DNA of 64,000 bases from Pseudomonas indica NBRC 103045 (GTDB taxonomy: Bacteria; Pseudomonadota; Gammaproteobacteria; Pseudomonadales; Pseudomonadaceae). The stretch covers positions 496,001-560,000 of the forward strand of contig NZ_BDAC01000001.1 in the NCBI RefSeq assembly GCF_002091635.1. The letters are read 5' to 3'. Shown piece after piece: positions 27,758 through 36,911 of the stretch. The notes beneath the pieces are model-generated. The model had not been told where the DNA came from, made no database searches, and saw only the letters and a list, made by a program, of their open reading frames with translations. Every line of letters begins with the position of its first letter. Positions within the stretch are counted from its first letter, which is position 1. Made by a program: the position numbers and the translations under genes.

Positions 27758-28090
27758 TCAGACGCGGGGGGGATGCCAGATACTGGATGGCGTTCGCTCA
27801 GGCAGGAAGTCGCTGATCGAGGTCATTGCTACGGGGAAAGCCAGGTCCAGAACAGGCTTCAGGAATCTCACCTGCAGGATGCTGACGGTCTTGCACTCCA
27901 GGCCAGGCTTGCACGGCTTGCCATGATCGGAGTTGCCGTGACAGCAGTCCGCACCCGTGTCCATCATTTTGCTCATACCCGCGGACTTCATCGGGCAGGG
28001 CTCCGACGGCGACTGCTCGCCCGCCATCCCGTTGAAGGGAAGCGCGAAGGCGATCAGCAGGAGCAGACACAGGCGCAAGTAGCGTTGCAT
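27758..28090 (-). CDS. Small exported Cys/Met-containing protein upstream of cusCBA
   Basis: A 110-aa protein with a strong hydrophobic signal (MQRYLRLCLLLLIAFALPFN) and a mature part with Cys, Met and His spaced for metal binding: EPCPMKSAGMSKMMD, ADCCHGNSDHGKPC, LECKTVSIL. Small proteins of this type often lead heavy-metal RND operons (compare CzcI), but I cannot assign a family firmly. A CopR box lies 36 bp before the ATG, so the transcript leader would be very short. It is probably co-transcribed with cusCBA. Confidence 0.7.
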   Translation of the reverse strand: MQRYLRLCLLLLIAFALPFNGMAGEQSPSEPCPMKSAGMSKMMDTGADCCHGNSDHGKPCKPGLECKTVSILQVRFLKPVLDLAFPVAMTSISDFLPERTPSSIWHPPRV

Positions 28091-28125
28091 GCGGGACAGT
28101 TTAGACCGGGCTCTAGGGGCTAACA

Positions 28126-28140
28126 ATTACGATTCTGTAA
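28126..28140 (-). promoter_or_regulatory. CopR box upstream of the cus operon
   Basis: On the minus strand TTACAGAATCGTAAT. The usual 33-base spacing would put the -10 on the start codon, so either TAAACT closer in is the -10 or translation starts further down; the promoter geometry is unclear. Confidence 0.6.
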
Positions 28141-28320
28141 GGCTGGAGCGCGTTCGCCGAGGTTGATCGAGGACTCCACGTTGCCCATTTTTCACGCTCA
28201 TGTACGCCCCTTGCGCCGAACAAAATCCTCCTCTGCTCGTTCATGGAACTCTCGCACACCGGACTCCTTGTGTGCAGCGGCTCTTGTGTGACGCTGATTG
28301 AAACTTTGCTGCTCCATGCT

Positions 28321-28980
28321 TCAGCCTCCCTGACCCGCTCTCAACCGTGCTCGAAAGCGCGGAATGAACCTGGGTGTAGCACGGGCATAGGCGTCATAAG
28401 CGGCGCCGAACTCCTTGCGCATGTCCCGCTCTTCGGCAACCGCCAAGCGCCCGTACATCACCAGCAACACCGGGAACATCACCAACGTCAGAAGTGTTGG
28501 CCACTGAAGCAGAAAGCCCAGGAGAATCAGGACAAAGGCTACGTACTGAGGATGTCGAAGCCACGCATAGGGCCCAGCCGTGGCGAGTGAATGTCGGCGC
28601 TGTGCGTGGTACAGCACGTTCCAGGCGGCCGATAGCAGATAGAAGCCGAAGCCCAAGAACACGTAGCTGGCAATGTGCAGCACACTGAAATGCGGATCGC
28701 CTTTTTCACCTAGCAACGTCGACCAAAGATGGCCAACGTCGTGGGACAGCAGATCGAGGTTAGGGAACTTGGATTGCAACCAGCCTGAAAGCAGGTAAAT
28801 CGTCAGCGGGAAGCCATACATCTCCACGAACAGGGCGACGATGAACGCAGAAAATGCACCGAAGCTCCTCCAATCTCTGGCAGTCGCCGGTTTGAAGAAA
28901 CTGAATGCGAACATGATGAAGATGGCTGAGTTGAGGAAAACCAGAGACCAGAGACCATATGCAGTTTCACCGTGGTTCAT
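28321..28980 (-). CDS. Isoprenylcysteine carboxyl methyltransferase (ICMT/PEMT)-family membrane protein
   Basis: A 219-aa integral membrane protein with about six hydrophobic segments and the ICMT/PEMT signature GPYAWLRHPQYVAFVLILLG, followed by EERDMRKEFGAAYDAYARAT, which binds S-adenosylmethionine in the family. Bacterial members methylate small or lipid substrates that are mostly unknown. Its start overlaps the DUF2933 gene by 4 bp, and it is last in the operon 30763-28321. A role in copper resistance is suggested only by context. Confidence 0.85.
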   Translation of the reverse strand: MNHGETAYGLWSLVFLNSAIFIMFAFSFFKPATARDWRSFGAFSAFIVALFVEMYGFPLTIYLLSGWLQSKFPNLDLLSHDVGHLWSTLLGEKGDPHFSVLHIASYVFLGFGFYLLSAAWNVLYHAQRRHSLATAGPYAWLRHPQYVAFVLILLGFLLQWPTLLTLVMFPVLLVMYGRLAVAEERDMRKEFGAAYDAYARATPRFIPRFRARLRAGQGG

Positions 28981-29252
28981 GATGGATCTCCCGGCTTACG
29001 CGCATCGGTCTTCCCGGAGGGGCCGGAATTGTTCTGGCCTGGGTGATGGTGCCCCCCGTGCCCACGGTGCATGAAGACATGCATCAGTGGGCAGGCGAGT
29101 AAAAGCAGATACGGCAGGGCTCCGACCACATGGGCGAGGTGCTCGGTCAGCAGGAAATAGATTGCGACTCCACCGATCACCACAAGGCCGATTGCGTAAC
29201 GGGATCGCCAGAAGTTGGGGGGCGAACCATGTTTATCGGATGGTTGGTTCAT
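28977..29252 (-). CDS. DUF2933 small membrane protein (second copy)
   Basis: A 91-aa paralogue of the protein at 9218: FWRSRYAIGLVVIGGVAIYF, then LPYLLLLACPLMHVFMHRG and a His-rich end (GHGGHHHPGQ). Two membrane helices and the CPLMHVF motif are shared with the first copy. It is coupled by an ATGA overlap to the ICMT-family gene, whereas the first copy is coupled to a Cu-ATPase gene. Function unknown. Confidence 0.85.
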   Translation of the reverse strand: MNQPSDKHGSPPNFWRSRYAIGLVVIGGVAIYFLLTEHLAHVVGALPYLLLLACPLMHVFMHRGHGGHHHPGQNNSGPSGKTDARKPGDPS

Positions 29253-29277
29253 GGCGTCTCCTCGGAAGGGTGATGAG

Positions 29278-29730
29278 CTACTTCGACGGCGCAGGAGGCA
29301 TGCGGTCCATCATCATCTGCATCATGGATTCCATCATGTCCATGCGCTTTTCCATCATCTGTTGACGTGCGGCCATATCACCGTCGCCTTGCATTCCCCC
29401 CATACCCGGCATTCCACCCCCCATGGACTTCATCATGGCCATGCCGTCCTTCATCAGCGTCATATGCTCGGCCATCAGTGCCTGACGCGCTTCCGGGGTT
29501 TTGGCGGCGGCCATTTTTTCGTGCATGGCTTGCATGGCCTTCATGTGCTGGTCCATCGCCGCCATTTGCCCCTTGTCCATTTGCTGGACGGCGGGTGTCT
29601 GCGCGGCGGCGTCCGAACCGGCAGTGTTGGCCGGGTGGTGCGTTGAGTGCTCATCGGTGTTTTGCGCCATGGCGCCAAGTGATGTTGCTGTCAAACAGAG
29701 TCCGATCAGCACAGTGCGAATGTTGGACAT
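29278..29730 (-). CDS. Exported Met-rich helical protein
   Basis: A 150-aa protein with a signal peptide (VLIGLCLTATSLGAMA) and a mature region rich in Met and His: MDKGQMAAMDQHMKAMQAMH, EHMTLMKDGMAMMKSM, GGGMPGMGGM, RMDMMESMMQMMMDRM. It is probably a helical periplasmic copper-binding protein. Three ATGs in a row follow AAGGAG; the third (29730) has the best spacing. It is second in the operon led by the YncE-like gene. Confidence 0.8.
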   Translation of the reverse strand: MSNIRTVLIGLCLTATSLGAMAQNTDEHSTHHPANTAGSDAAAQTPAVQQMDKGQMAAMDQHMKAMQAMHEKMAAAKTPEARQALMAEHMTLMKDGMAMMKSMGGGMPGMGGMQGDGDMAARQQMMEKRMDMMESMMQMMMDRMPPAPSK

Positions 29731-29740
29731 CATCATCTCC

Positions 29741-30763
29741 TTATTCGGCTTTCGGCGGCTTGTAGCTGATCCCATTAGGTCCGGCGCCAACCTTGTACGT
29801 GCCAACGACCTTGCGGCTGTCCGTATCGATCACGGAGACAGTGCCCGCTTCAATGTTGCTGACAAACACATAACTGCCATCGGTACTGATGGCCACACCA
29901 TGCGCCCCTTTGCCGGTCGTCACGGTGCCGATAGGACTCCGCGTTTGGGGATCGACGATAGAGACGCGATCATCCGGGTTCTGGGCGCTGCCCTGGTTCG
30001 CCACATAGACCTGACGACCATCTACGGTGGCCATCATCTGGATTGGCGTACGGCCCACATCAACCGTGCCGACTACCTTGCGTCCAGCGGTATCGATGAT
30101 GCCCAGCTGGTTCGCTGCACTGAGCGAGACAAACGCGAGTCGTCCATCAGGCGCAAAACCGACCTGGACCGGCGCTTTACCCACCGGTACTTGAACAGTC
30201 TCCTTGAGCGTTGCGACATCAATGAGCGATACGCTATCGCTGCGCATGTTCGCGACGTAAAGGGTTTTGCCGTCTGGGCTTAAGCGCAGCCCATGGGGAT
30301 AGCGCCCCGTCGGGATGCTCGATAGCTCGGTCTGCTGGGTGAGGTCGAAAACTCGTACGCGGTTGGCGGCCGAATCGGTCACAAAAGCGAGCTGTCCTTT
30401 GGAGTCGGTGACCACGTGCGCCGGGTGGTCGCCTGCCGGCAGGCTGAACAATGGCCGGTCCAGAGCGGTAGTACTGAAGACAAGCAACTGCCCACCGGTT
30501 TTGTCACCACTCGAGTGCCCGGCATGTCCGGATATTCCAACGACCAGGAGCAGGCTGCCGTCGGGAGAAACCTGCACGTTGTGCGGAGCGATCGGCAATG
30601 CAACCGTGCTTACCGCACCTGTAGAGAGGTCCACCTGGCTGATGGAAGCGGCCCGCTCATTGGCCGTGTAGACGCTTCCAGCTGGGTTTGCCAAGGCCAG
30701 GCCCAAGTGCGTCAAGAAGGATAGACCTAAAGCCAGAGAGGTAAACCGCTTAGCTTTCATCAT
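29741..30763 (-). CDS. YncE-like YVTN beta-propeller protein
   Basis: A 340-aa exported protein with a signal peptide (LALGLSFLTHLGLALA) and seven-bladed propeller repeats of the YVTN/YncE type: PHNVQVSPDGSLLLVVG, PHGLRLSPDGKTLYVANMRS, QVYVANQGSA, AHGVAISTDGSYVFVSN. YncE-like proteins bind DNA or act as periplasmic scaffolds; a copper role is not established. The start at 30763 has GGTGGAG upstream. The stop codon overlaps the ribosome site of the Met-rich gene, so they form an operon. Confidence 0.88.
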   Translation of the reverse strand: MMKAKRFTSLALGLSFLTHLGLALANPAGSVYTANERAASISQVDLSTGAVSTVALPIAPHNVQVSPDGSLLLVVGISGHAGHSSGDKTGGQLLVFSTTALDRPLFSLPAGDHPAHVVTDSKGQLAFVTDSAANRVRVFDLTQQTELSSIPTGRYPHGLRLSPDGKTLYVANMRSDSVSLIDVATLKETVQVPVGKAPVQVGFAPDGRLAFVSLSAANQLGIIDTAGRKVVGTVDVGRTPIQMMATVDGRQVYVANQGSAQNPDDRVSIVDPQTRSPIGTVTTGKGAHGVAISTDGSYVFVSNIEAGTVSVIDTDSRKVVGTYKVGAGPNGISYKPPKAE

Positions 30764-30918
30764 GTTTTCTCCACCGCAAGACATCGCATTTGAGCCGAAC
30801 AGGCCAGGACCTCAGCTCAAGCTATGCGTGAAATGCAGGGGAACTCTTGATCGCCGTCAACAAATTCGCTTGGGCACCATGGCGCGGCGCTCCTGCTTAC
30901 CATGGGGGACGTATCGCG

Positions 30919-31662
30919 CTAACCAATCCGACCTAGAGCCGGAAATATTTCCAGTAACCACCAGGCAAAGTCAGTCAATTGGCCGGTCACCATGGCGACT
31001 CCCATGAGGATCAGGACGACGCCAGCGCTGAGATGGATGGCCCGACTCCAACGACGAAGACGTTTCAGGTGGGCAAGGAAATGGTTGGTGAACCAGGCCG
31101 TCAGCAGGAATGGGAGACCTAGACCGAGCGAGTAAATCGACAGCAGGGCGACGCCACTGGCACCGGTACGGCCGGTGGCGGCGCTCAGCGTCAGAATGCT
31201 GCCCAGGATAGGACCGATGCAGGGCGTCCAACCGAAGGCAAACGCCACGCCCAAGACATAAGCGGCCAGCGGCCCTCCGCTGGACTTGAGTTGGTGAACG
31301 AAGCGCACGTCCATATTCAGCCAGCGCGGATTGATCAAACCAGTGATAAACAGGCCGAAGGCAATCACGATGACGCCGCCAATCAGGTTGGTTTCCTGCC
31401 GATAGGCGATCAGCAATTGGCTAATGGCAGTGGCACTGGCCCCCAGCGCAATGAAGATGGTGGAAAAGCCCAGCACGAAGCTCAGGCTCATGCCGATCAC
31501 TGCGAGCCGCTCCCGGCGGCTTTCCAGCACCTGCAACTCATCCACCGAGCGACCGGCAATGAAGGACATGTAGCCGGGAACCAAGGGCAGCACGCAGGGA
31601 GACAAGAACGAGATCATGCCCGCCGCAAACGCACTCAGGATGCCGATGTCACTTAGGCTCAT
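30919..31662 (-). CDS. ccdA: CcdA/DsbD-type transmembrane electron transporter
   Basis: A 247-aa membrane protein of the CcdA family with six helices. It passes electrons from cytoplasmic thioredoxin to periplasmic thioredoxin-like partners. The two redox Cys lie in MISFLSPCVLPLVPGYMSF and AFAFGWTPCIGPILG, the family hallmarks. It follows the tlpA-like gene by 6 bp and probably reduces its product. It may keep periplasmic thiols or c-type cytochrome haem sites reduced under copper stress. Confidence 0.92.
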   Translation of the reverse strand: MSLSDIGILSAFAAGMISFLSPCVLPLVPGYMSFIAGRSVDELQVLESRRERLAVIGMSLSFVLGFSTIFIALGASATAISQLLIAYRQETNLIGGVIVIAFGLFITGLINPRWLNMDVRFVHQLKSSGGPLAAYVLGVAFAFGWTPCIGPILGSILTLSAATGRTGASGVALLSIYSLGLGLPFLLTAWFTNHFLAHLKRLRRWSRAIHLSAGVVLILMGVAMVTGQLTDFAWWLLEIFPALGRIG

Positions 31663-31668
31663 CGCGGA

Positions 31669-32289
31669 CTATTTCCTCGATGGGGAAGCCATTACCTCTT
31701 GCACAAACTCAATGACCTCCGGACTGTCCCACTCGGCCGCACCGGCTTTACGGCCGAGCTCTCGTCCCTCGCGATCCAGCAGCAAGGTGACCGGCAAGCC
31801 GAAGGCGCCGAGGCTTTGGATGGCTTGCATGTGCTCATCGAGGTAGATCGCGAGGTGCTGGATACCGATCTCCCGGTAAAAGTCCCGCACCACCGGCAAT
31901 CCGCCTTGATCGAGCGAGAGCGCCACCACCTGGAAGTCGTTACCGCCCAGCTTTGCCTGCAGGCGATCCAAGGTCGGCATTTCCTGACGGCAAGGGACGC
32001 ACCAAGTGGCCCACAGGTTGAGCAGAACCACTTTGCCGCGGAAGTCAGCCAGGCTGAGCGGCTTCCCTTCGCCATCGACGAAACTGACCGCATCCAACGG
32101 TTTGGGCTCAGGCCAGATGATCAACCCCGCCCGAGTGCCGTTTTCCGTTGATGGCTCGGCGCCGAAGGAAAGACGAGCCCCAACCATCGGCAAGAGAAGG
32201 CACAGCAGCAGCCCGCAGGCTCGTAGATGCCAAGGCAATCCCGTGCTACCTGAGACCAGGTAAATGGAGCAGGGAGACGCGCTGGTCAT
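31669..32289 (-). CDS. tlpA: TlpA-like periplasmic thioredoxin
   Basis: A 206-aa exported thioredoxin-fold protein of the TlpA/ResA group. A hydrophobic N-terminus (LRACGLLLCLLLPMVGARL) anchors or exports it; the active site is LWATWCVPCRQEMP (CVPC) and the cis-Pro loop is AFGLPVTLLLDREG. The start at 32289 has GAGGTG upstream; the longer ORF from 32400 lacks support. It forms an operon with ccdA and is its likely partner. Confidence 0.88.
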   Translation of the reverse strand: MTSASPCSIYLVSGSTGLPWHLRACGLLLCLLLPMVGARLSFGAEPSTENGTRAGLIIWPEPKPLDAVSFVDGEGKPLSLADFRGKVVLLNLWATWCVPCRQEMPTLDRLQAKLGGNDFQVVALSLDQGGLPVVRDFYREIGIQHLAIYLDEHMQAIQSLGAFGLPVTLLLDREGRELGRKAGAAEWDSPEVIEFVQEVMASPSRK

Positions 32290-32468
32290 GGCACACCTCA
32301 CGAGCAACTGTCGTTTTGAACTGCCGAATCGGCGCTGGCTGGCCGCAATCACCGAGGAAGCAAGGCTGCTATTGGGACTATAGCAGTGCCGACCCGCCAT
32401 TCATCTGGCCCCTTGCCATTCCTCGACGCGGACCTCTTTAATCGGCGTCTCAGGCAAAGGAGGCTGAT

Positions 32469-35153
32469 ATGGCACTGTTGGATGAGATTGTCGGCTGGGC
32501 CGGCGGGTTGAGACCGTGGCAGCAAGAAGCACTGCGTCGCATCTTTGCGCGACCAGAGCTTTCTCAGGCTGACGTGGATGCCATCTTGCAGCTGGTTCGC
32601 GAGCAGGAAGGCGATGGCACGGCGCCCGCGGAGTTGAGACCTTTCACCGTGGACGACGTCCCGGGTGCCGGTAGTGGCGCCACGGTGCGGTTGGTGGGGC
32701 TATCCGGTCTCGATCAGGTCAACGGTTTCCCGTCCGGCCGCTCCTTTGATTTGGCACCGGAGGGCATGACCATCTTGTTTGGTCACAATGGTGCCGGTAA
32801 ATCCGGTTATGCCCGGGTTCTGAAGAATGCATGCAAGGCCCGGCATCGGGTGGAAGTACTGCCTAATGCGCTCGATCCAGCGCCTGGGCCACCCTCTGCA
32901 GACTTCGCCATTCTGGTGGACGGGGAGTTGGATACTGCACGCTGGGTGCAAAATAGTCCGGCCCATCCTCACCTCAGTTCTGTCTCGGTGTACGACGTTG
33001 CCTGTGCCAACGACTACATCGATGCCGAAGGCGTTCCCGCCTTTCAACCCTACGGGTTGCCACATCTGACCCGTCTGGTCGCCCTACAGCGCGACCTCCA
33101 GGCCCGTATCAACACCGAGCGTGGTGCGCTTGCGCTGGACGCCCGGCAATTCGAACCGTTGAAAGGAAACACCGACGTCGGCCGTTTCATTGCCGACCTA
33201 GGAGACAGTTCCGACCTGACTACGCTCGCTCGGTTGGGTACGCTCAGTGAAGCGGAAGCACAGCGGCTCATATTTCTCAAACAGACGCTGCTAGAAACTG
33301 ATCCAGGGCCCAAGGCGCTGGCCCTGGAGCGTCTGGCCACTCGCTTGGACCAAGCACAGCAGCGGGCAACAATTGCACAACGCTGGGTGAACGATCGGGC
33401 CATCACGCGTGCGAAAGAGCTGCTCGATGCCGAGAAGACAGCGAACTTCGCCATGACCCTGGCCCAAGCCAGGCTTCAGGGCACCGCCGCGCAGCCCGGA
33501 GAACCCGCTTCGCAAGTGTCGGCGCCCGCCGCCCCCTTACTGGAGGGAACGGGGAATGCCCTGTGGCAAACCCTGTTCCGCGCCGCCGAGGCGTTTTCAC
33601 AGCAGTCGGCGTACCCGGACCACCCGTTTCCACACCTCGATGCCGACGCGCACTGCGTACTCTGCCAGCAGCCTTATTCGACCGATGCCGCCGAGCGCAT
33701 GCGTCGTTTTGCAGCCTTCGTCGCGGATAGCGCAACGGCCGAAGCCCAGGCTGCGCACAGCGCGCGGCTGGAGGCGCTTGGCCGGGTGAAAGCAGTTGAT
33801 CTCAGCGTGCTGGACGAGCCAACGCTGGCTGACGTGGGGGAGCGCCTGCCCGAGCTGCATGCCGCGATAACGCAAGCGGCGGCGGTGTGGGCAACGCGGC
33901 ATGCCTGGGTGACTCAGGTGTTGGAGTCCGGCAATTGGGCCGCCGATGCCGAGGAACTGCCTCCCGAGACCAACTTGGATCAGTCTTTCGCAGCCAACGC
34001 TGCCGCGCTGCGAGCCGACGCTACCACCTTACGGACGTCGGCCAATCCTGCAATACGTCAGGCATTGGTAGGAGAACTGGCGGAGCTGGAGGCGCGGCAG
34101 CTTCTTACTGGACACCGCGCCGCGATTGAGCGCTTTATTCAGGACAGCCAGACTAACCAGAAACTGAGTCGATGCCATACCGCCCTTAACCCACAGGCAG
34201 TGTCGCGCAAGCTGACAACACTCGCCACGACGCATGTCACCGATGCCCTGGCGACCGCTATGAATGCCGAGCTGAAAGCCTTGGGCTATCGGCGCCGGGT
34301 GCAACCCGAACTGACCGGTCGTACGGACCTCGGCCTGACCAAGGTCACGCTTCGACTCAGCGACATCGCCCTGAAGGCCTCGAAGGTGCTTTCTGAAGGT
34401 GAGCAACGGGCCATGGGATTGGCCATGTTCCTCGCCGAGCTCGAATCGCAGGCCCATACATCCACGGTCGTCTTTGACGACCCCTCCACCTCACTGGACC
34501 ACGTTTACCGTCGCGCCATTGCCAGGCGCCTGGTCGCGATGGCAGCCACGCGCCAGGTACTGGTGTTCACCCACGATGCCGTGTTCTTGACTGAACTCGC
34601 CATGGCCCTCCAGCAGGCTGATCGCCCCGCCAGTTACAAGACCATCAGTTGGGATGAAGCGCCAGGGCTAGTGAGCGATGGGCTGGCCTGGGCCACGATG
34701 GACACCAAGGCCCGCTTGAATGATCTGCGGGCGCGCACAAAGGCGCTGAACGCCGATCTAAGTGAGTACCCGGCTGATGAGATCGAGCGCCAGATCTCAG
34801 CCGGCTATACCAGCTTGAGAGGAACGATCGAGCGGGCGATTCGTGAGGTTTTCCTGAACAACACGGTCCAGCCTTTCAGCGACGTCGTCAGCGTGGATTC
34901 GTTCGGTGCTGTCGTTGGGCACCCTCAGGACGAGTGGGAGGCGCTGCAGGCGGCCTATGCGCGGGCCTGCGAGGCGACCGAGGCCCACGATACCCCCGGG
35001 GAGCGCCAACTCCCGCTGCCACCGCGCGAGGACCTGCTCCACGACATCGCCTTGGTCATTGATCTGGTTGACCGTGCGACGGCACGTCGTAAGGCCTACG
35101 AGACTCAGCGCAACGAACGGACAGCTCAACGCAAGAAGGTTTTCGGCGGCTAG
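32469..35153 (+). CDS. SMC/Rad50-type ATPase with zinc hook, RloC-like (candidate anticodon nuclease)
   Basis: An 894-aa ABC-class ATPase split by a long insert. Walker A GHNGAGKS is at residues 105-112. The middle (about 200-580) has charged helical stretches and a zinc-hook CxxC (HCVLCQQPY, Cys396 and Cys399). The ABC signature LSEGEQR is at 641-647, Walker B VVFDDPST at 667-674, and the H-loop His702 in VFTHD. The C-terminal part has R784-xxx-E788 (LRGTIERAIREV) and H818 (VVGHPQDEW). This spacing resembles the Arg-Glu-His triad of the PrrC/RloC anticodon nucleases (R320, E324, H356 in PrrC). RloC has the same order: ATPase head, zinc hook, nuclease triad. Function by homology is not proven; a general SMC-like defence ATPase is the alternative. 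Confidence 0.7.
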   Translation: MALLDEIVGWAGGLRPWQQEALRRIFARPELSQADVDAILQLVREQEGDGTAPAELRPFTVDDVPGAGSGATVRLVGLSGLDQVNGFPSGRSFDLAPEGMTILFGHNGAGKSGYARVLKNACKARHRVEVLPNALDPAPGPPSADFAILVDGELDTARWVQNSPAHPHLSSVSVYDVACANDYIDAEGVPAFQPYGLPHLTRLVALQRDLQARINTERGALALDARQFEPLKGNTDVGRFIADLGDSSDLTTLARLGTLSEAEAQRLIFLKQTLLETDPGPKALALERLATRLDQAQQRATIAQRWVNDRAITRAKELLDAEKTANFAMTLAQARLQGTAAQPGEPASQVSAPAAPLLEGTGNALWQTLFRAAEAFSQQSAYPDHPFPHLDADAHCVLCQQPYSTDAAERMRRFAAFVADSATAEAQAAHSARLEALGRVKAVDLSVLDEPTLADVGERLPELHAAITQAAAVWATRHAWVTQVLESGNWAADAEELPPETNLDQSFAANAAALRADATTLRTSANPAIRQALVGELAELEARQLLTGHRAAIERFIQDSQTNQKLSRCHTALNPQAVSRKLTTLATTHVTDALATAMNAELKALGYRRRVQPELTGRTDLGLTKVTLRLSDIALKASKVLSEGEQRAMGLAMFLAELESQAHTSTVVFDDPSTSLDHVYRRAIARRLVAMAATRQVLVFTHDAVFLTELAMALQQADRPASYKTISWDEAPGLVSDGLAWATMDTKARLNDLRARTKALNADLSEYPADEIERQISAGYTSLRGTIERAIREVFLNNTVQPFSDVVSVDSFGAVVGHPQDEWEALQAAYARACEATEAHDTPGERQLPLPPREDLLHDIALVIDLVDRATARRKAYETQRNERTAQRKKVFGG

Positions 35154-35519
35154 TCCTTCCCAGCACTCAAGCCGATCGCTGTTTAGGGCTCGGCTTGAGC
35201 CAACCCGCCTATCGGTTGTGGATCTGCGCCCCGATCAGAGCAGGCGAGGCAACTGCACGTGGTTGAGCACTACTGGGAGCAATTAGGCGAGACCCGGTTG
35301 TGCGGCGCGGCCCAGAGGTAGCAGACCTGGTCTTGCTGAGTGATGGTTTCATAAAGCCACGCACGTACTACCTGCTCAGCCCCTGGGCGCCTAACTCGGA
35401 ATTATGCGGCTTTATGCGGAAATTCATAATTTATGGAAAGACCATCTCGCCCGAAGGTACGAACCCTCATCTTCTTCCGTCTGCGCGCCATCTCGATGTG
35501 AGCGCGCTTGAGCGAAAAC
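35154..35519. other. Intergenic stretch between converging defence-like genes
   Basis: 366 bp with no credible gene; a short plus-strand frame at 35300-35566 has no ribosome site or family features. An inverted repeat AATTATG/CATAATT lies near 35400-35430 and could end transcription. Confidence 0.5.
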
Positions 35520-36911
35520 CTAAAAGAGCGCCAACAGCTGATGGTGATAACGCTGTGAAAAGCTGACTTGGTAGGTCGGTGTGGAGTCCGAACTACCCAA
35601 CGACAAGTCCGGGGCCGCACTCGTACGCACTGGATGCTCAGCGCCATGGTTGTGCAGGTTACTCAGGTGGAAACTGACAACCGTTTCACCAGTGGCCTCA
35701 CCAGCGACCGGAGCAGTCGAGAGCACCCGGCTTAAAAGGGCTAAATCCTCTGGTAAATCATCGGCCACTCGCTGGGAGAATCCCTCGAGTGTTGACTCTG
35801 CTAGAACGAATAACCAAGCCTGATCATCGCATGTGCCCGTGCGCCGCAGCACACGCCCCAATACCTGCCGATAGTGCAGCTCCGTGCGAATGCGGCTGAG
35901 GTAGCAACAGACTTGTAAACGAGGAATGTCCGTCCCTTCACTGATCATCCCTACTGCAACGATCCAGCGGGATTTGCCGCTCCGGAATTCGTTTATCAGG
36001 TGCTGGGCACGTGCATCTCTGTTGGTAACAATGCGGCAAGACTCCCCCTTGGCTTCAAGTGCAAAAGCCACCTGGTGGGCGTGCTCGACGTCGGTGGCAA
36101 CTACTAGTCCGGCTGCATCCGGCTTGATCGCCCGGAGCTCATCGAGCTTGGCAATCCCAAGACCGAGCATTTGATTGATCATATCGGGATGGCGAAGAAG
36201 CTCCTCGTACGAGACCGGCGACTCGTTCAGCAGCTGGTCGATACTAGGAAAGAGCCTGACCGCGCTGTCATCTTCTAGCTCTTCTGTCAGCTTCACCGCG
36301 TGGTTATCCAGCAGCACGATTCGAGGCGAGCGGCAGACATTGTCCGCGATAGCCTCTTCCAACCCGTACCGATAATCACAGATCAATCGACCCTCCGGCT
36401 CTGAGTAACGAGCCAGCGCAATGCCCTTGTCGTCGGAACGCCACGGCGTGCCCGAGAGTGCCAAGGTAAATGCTGCACGGTCCTGTATTTTCTGGATGAT
36501 CTGCTGCCCCCAGGCATTGCTCAGCAGGGGATCATGGCCGGCGCAGTGGTGAATCTCATCGAACACAGCCAACACACGATAGTCGTCCAGGAGCGACCAG
36601 AACGCCTCTGCCTGATACTCCATCGCCTGATAAGTGCAAGCGTCGCCGATGGCGCCGATGAGGCCATCAAGTCGCTTGCCTAACACTCTCGAAAAGGTGG
36701 ACCGAAACCCTTCGACGACTTGGCACGAAGGGGCAAAACAGAGGACCAGATCAATCTCGCCCTGTTGGAGCAAGCAGTTGGCCAGTTCTGCTGCCATCCA
36801 CGTCTTTCCAGCGCCGGGTGTCGCTTGGCAGAAGAAGTGTGGCGTCGTGACATAGTGGTCCAGCGCCGTCGTAATGCATCGACGCTGCCAGTCTCTCAAT
36901 GACGCCTTCAT
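35520..36911 (-). CDS. Superfamily 2 DEAD/DEAH-type helicase
   Basis: A 463-aa helicase with clear motifs: I (ATPGAGKTWMAAELA), II (FDEIHHCAG), III (LALSGTPWR), a second RecA-like domain (LVVATDVEHAHQVA), motif V region (VAVGMISEGTDIPRLQV) and VI (RQVLGRVLRRTG). The fold matches type I/III restriction-enzyme and phage-defence translocases rather than RNA helicases. The last 70 residues have no recognised domain and end LSNLHNHGAEHPVRTSAAPD... with no nuclease motif. It is coupled by an ATGA overlap to the winged-helix gene at 36908. The role is probably in DNA-based defence together with that gene. Confidence 0.88.
   Translation of the reverse strand: MKASLRDWQRRCITTALDHYVTTPHFFCQATPGAGKTWMAAELANCLLQQGEIDLVLCFAPSCQVVEGFRSTFSRVLGKRLDGLIGAIGDACTYQAMEYQAEAFWSLLDDYRVLAVFDEIHHCAGHDPLLSNAWGQQIIQKIQDRAAFTLALSGTPWRSDDKGIALARYSEPEGRLICDYRYGLEEAIADNVCRSPRIVLLDNHAVKLTEELEDDSAVRLFPSIDQLLNESPVSYEELLRHPDMINQMLGLGIAKLDELRAIKPDAAGLVVATDVEHAHQVAFALEAKGESCRIVTNRDARAQHLINEFRSGKSRWIVAVGMISEGTDIPRLQVCCYLSRIRTELHYRQVLGRVLRRTGTCDDQAWLFVLAESTLEGFSQRVADDLPEDLALLSRVLSTAPVAGEATGETVVSFHLSNLHNHGAEHPVRTSAAPDLSLGSSDSTPTYQVSFSQRYHHQLLALF

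Noticed and set aside
35300..35566. 88-codon plus-strand ORF between the ATPase and the helicase
   Set aside because: No ribosome site, no recognisable motif, and it overlaps the helicase 3' end.
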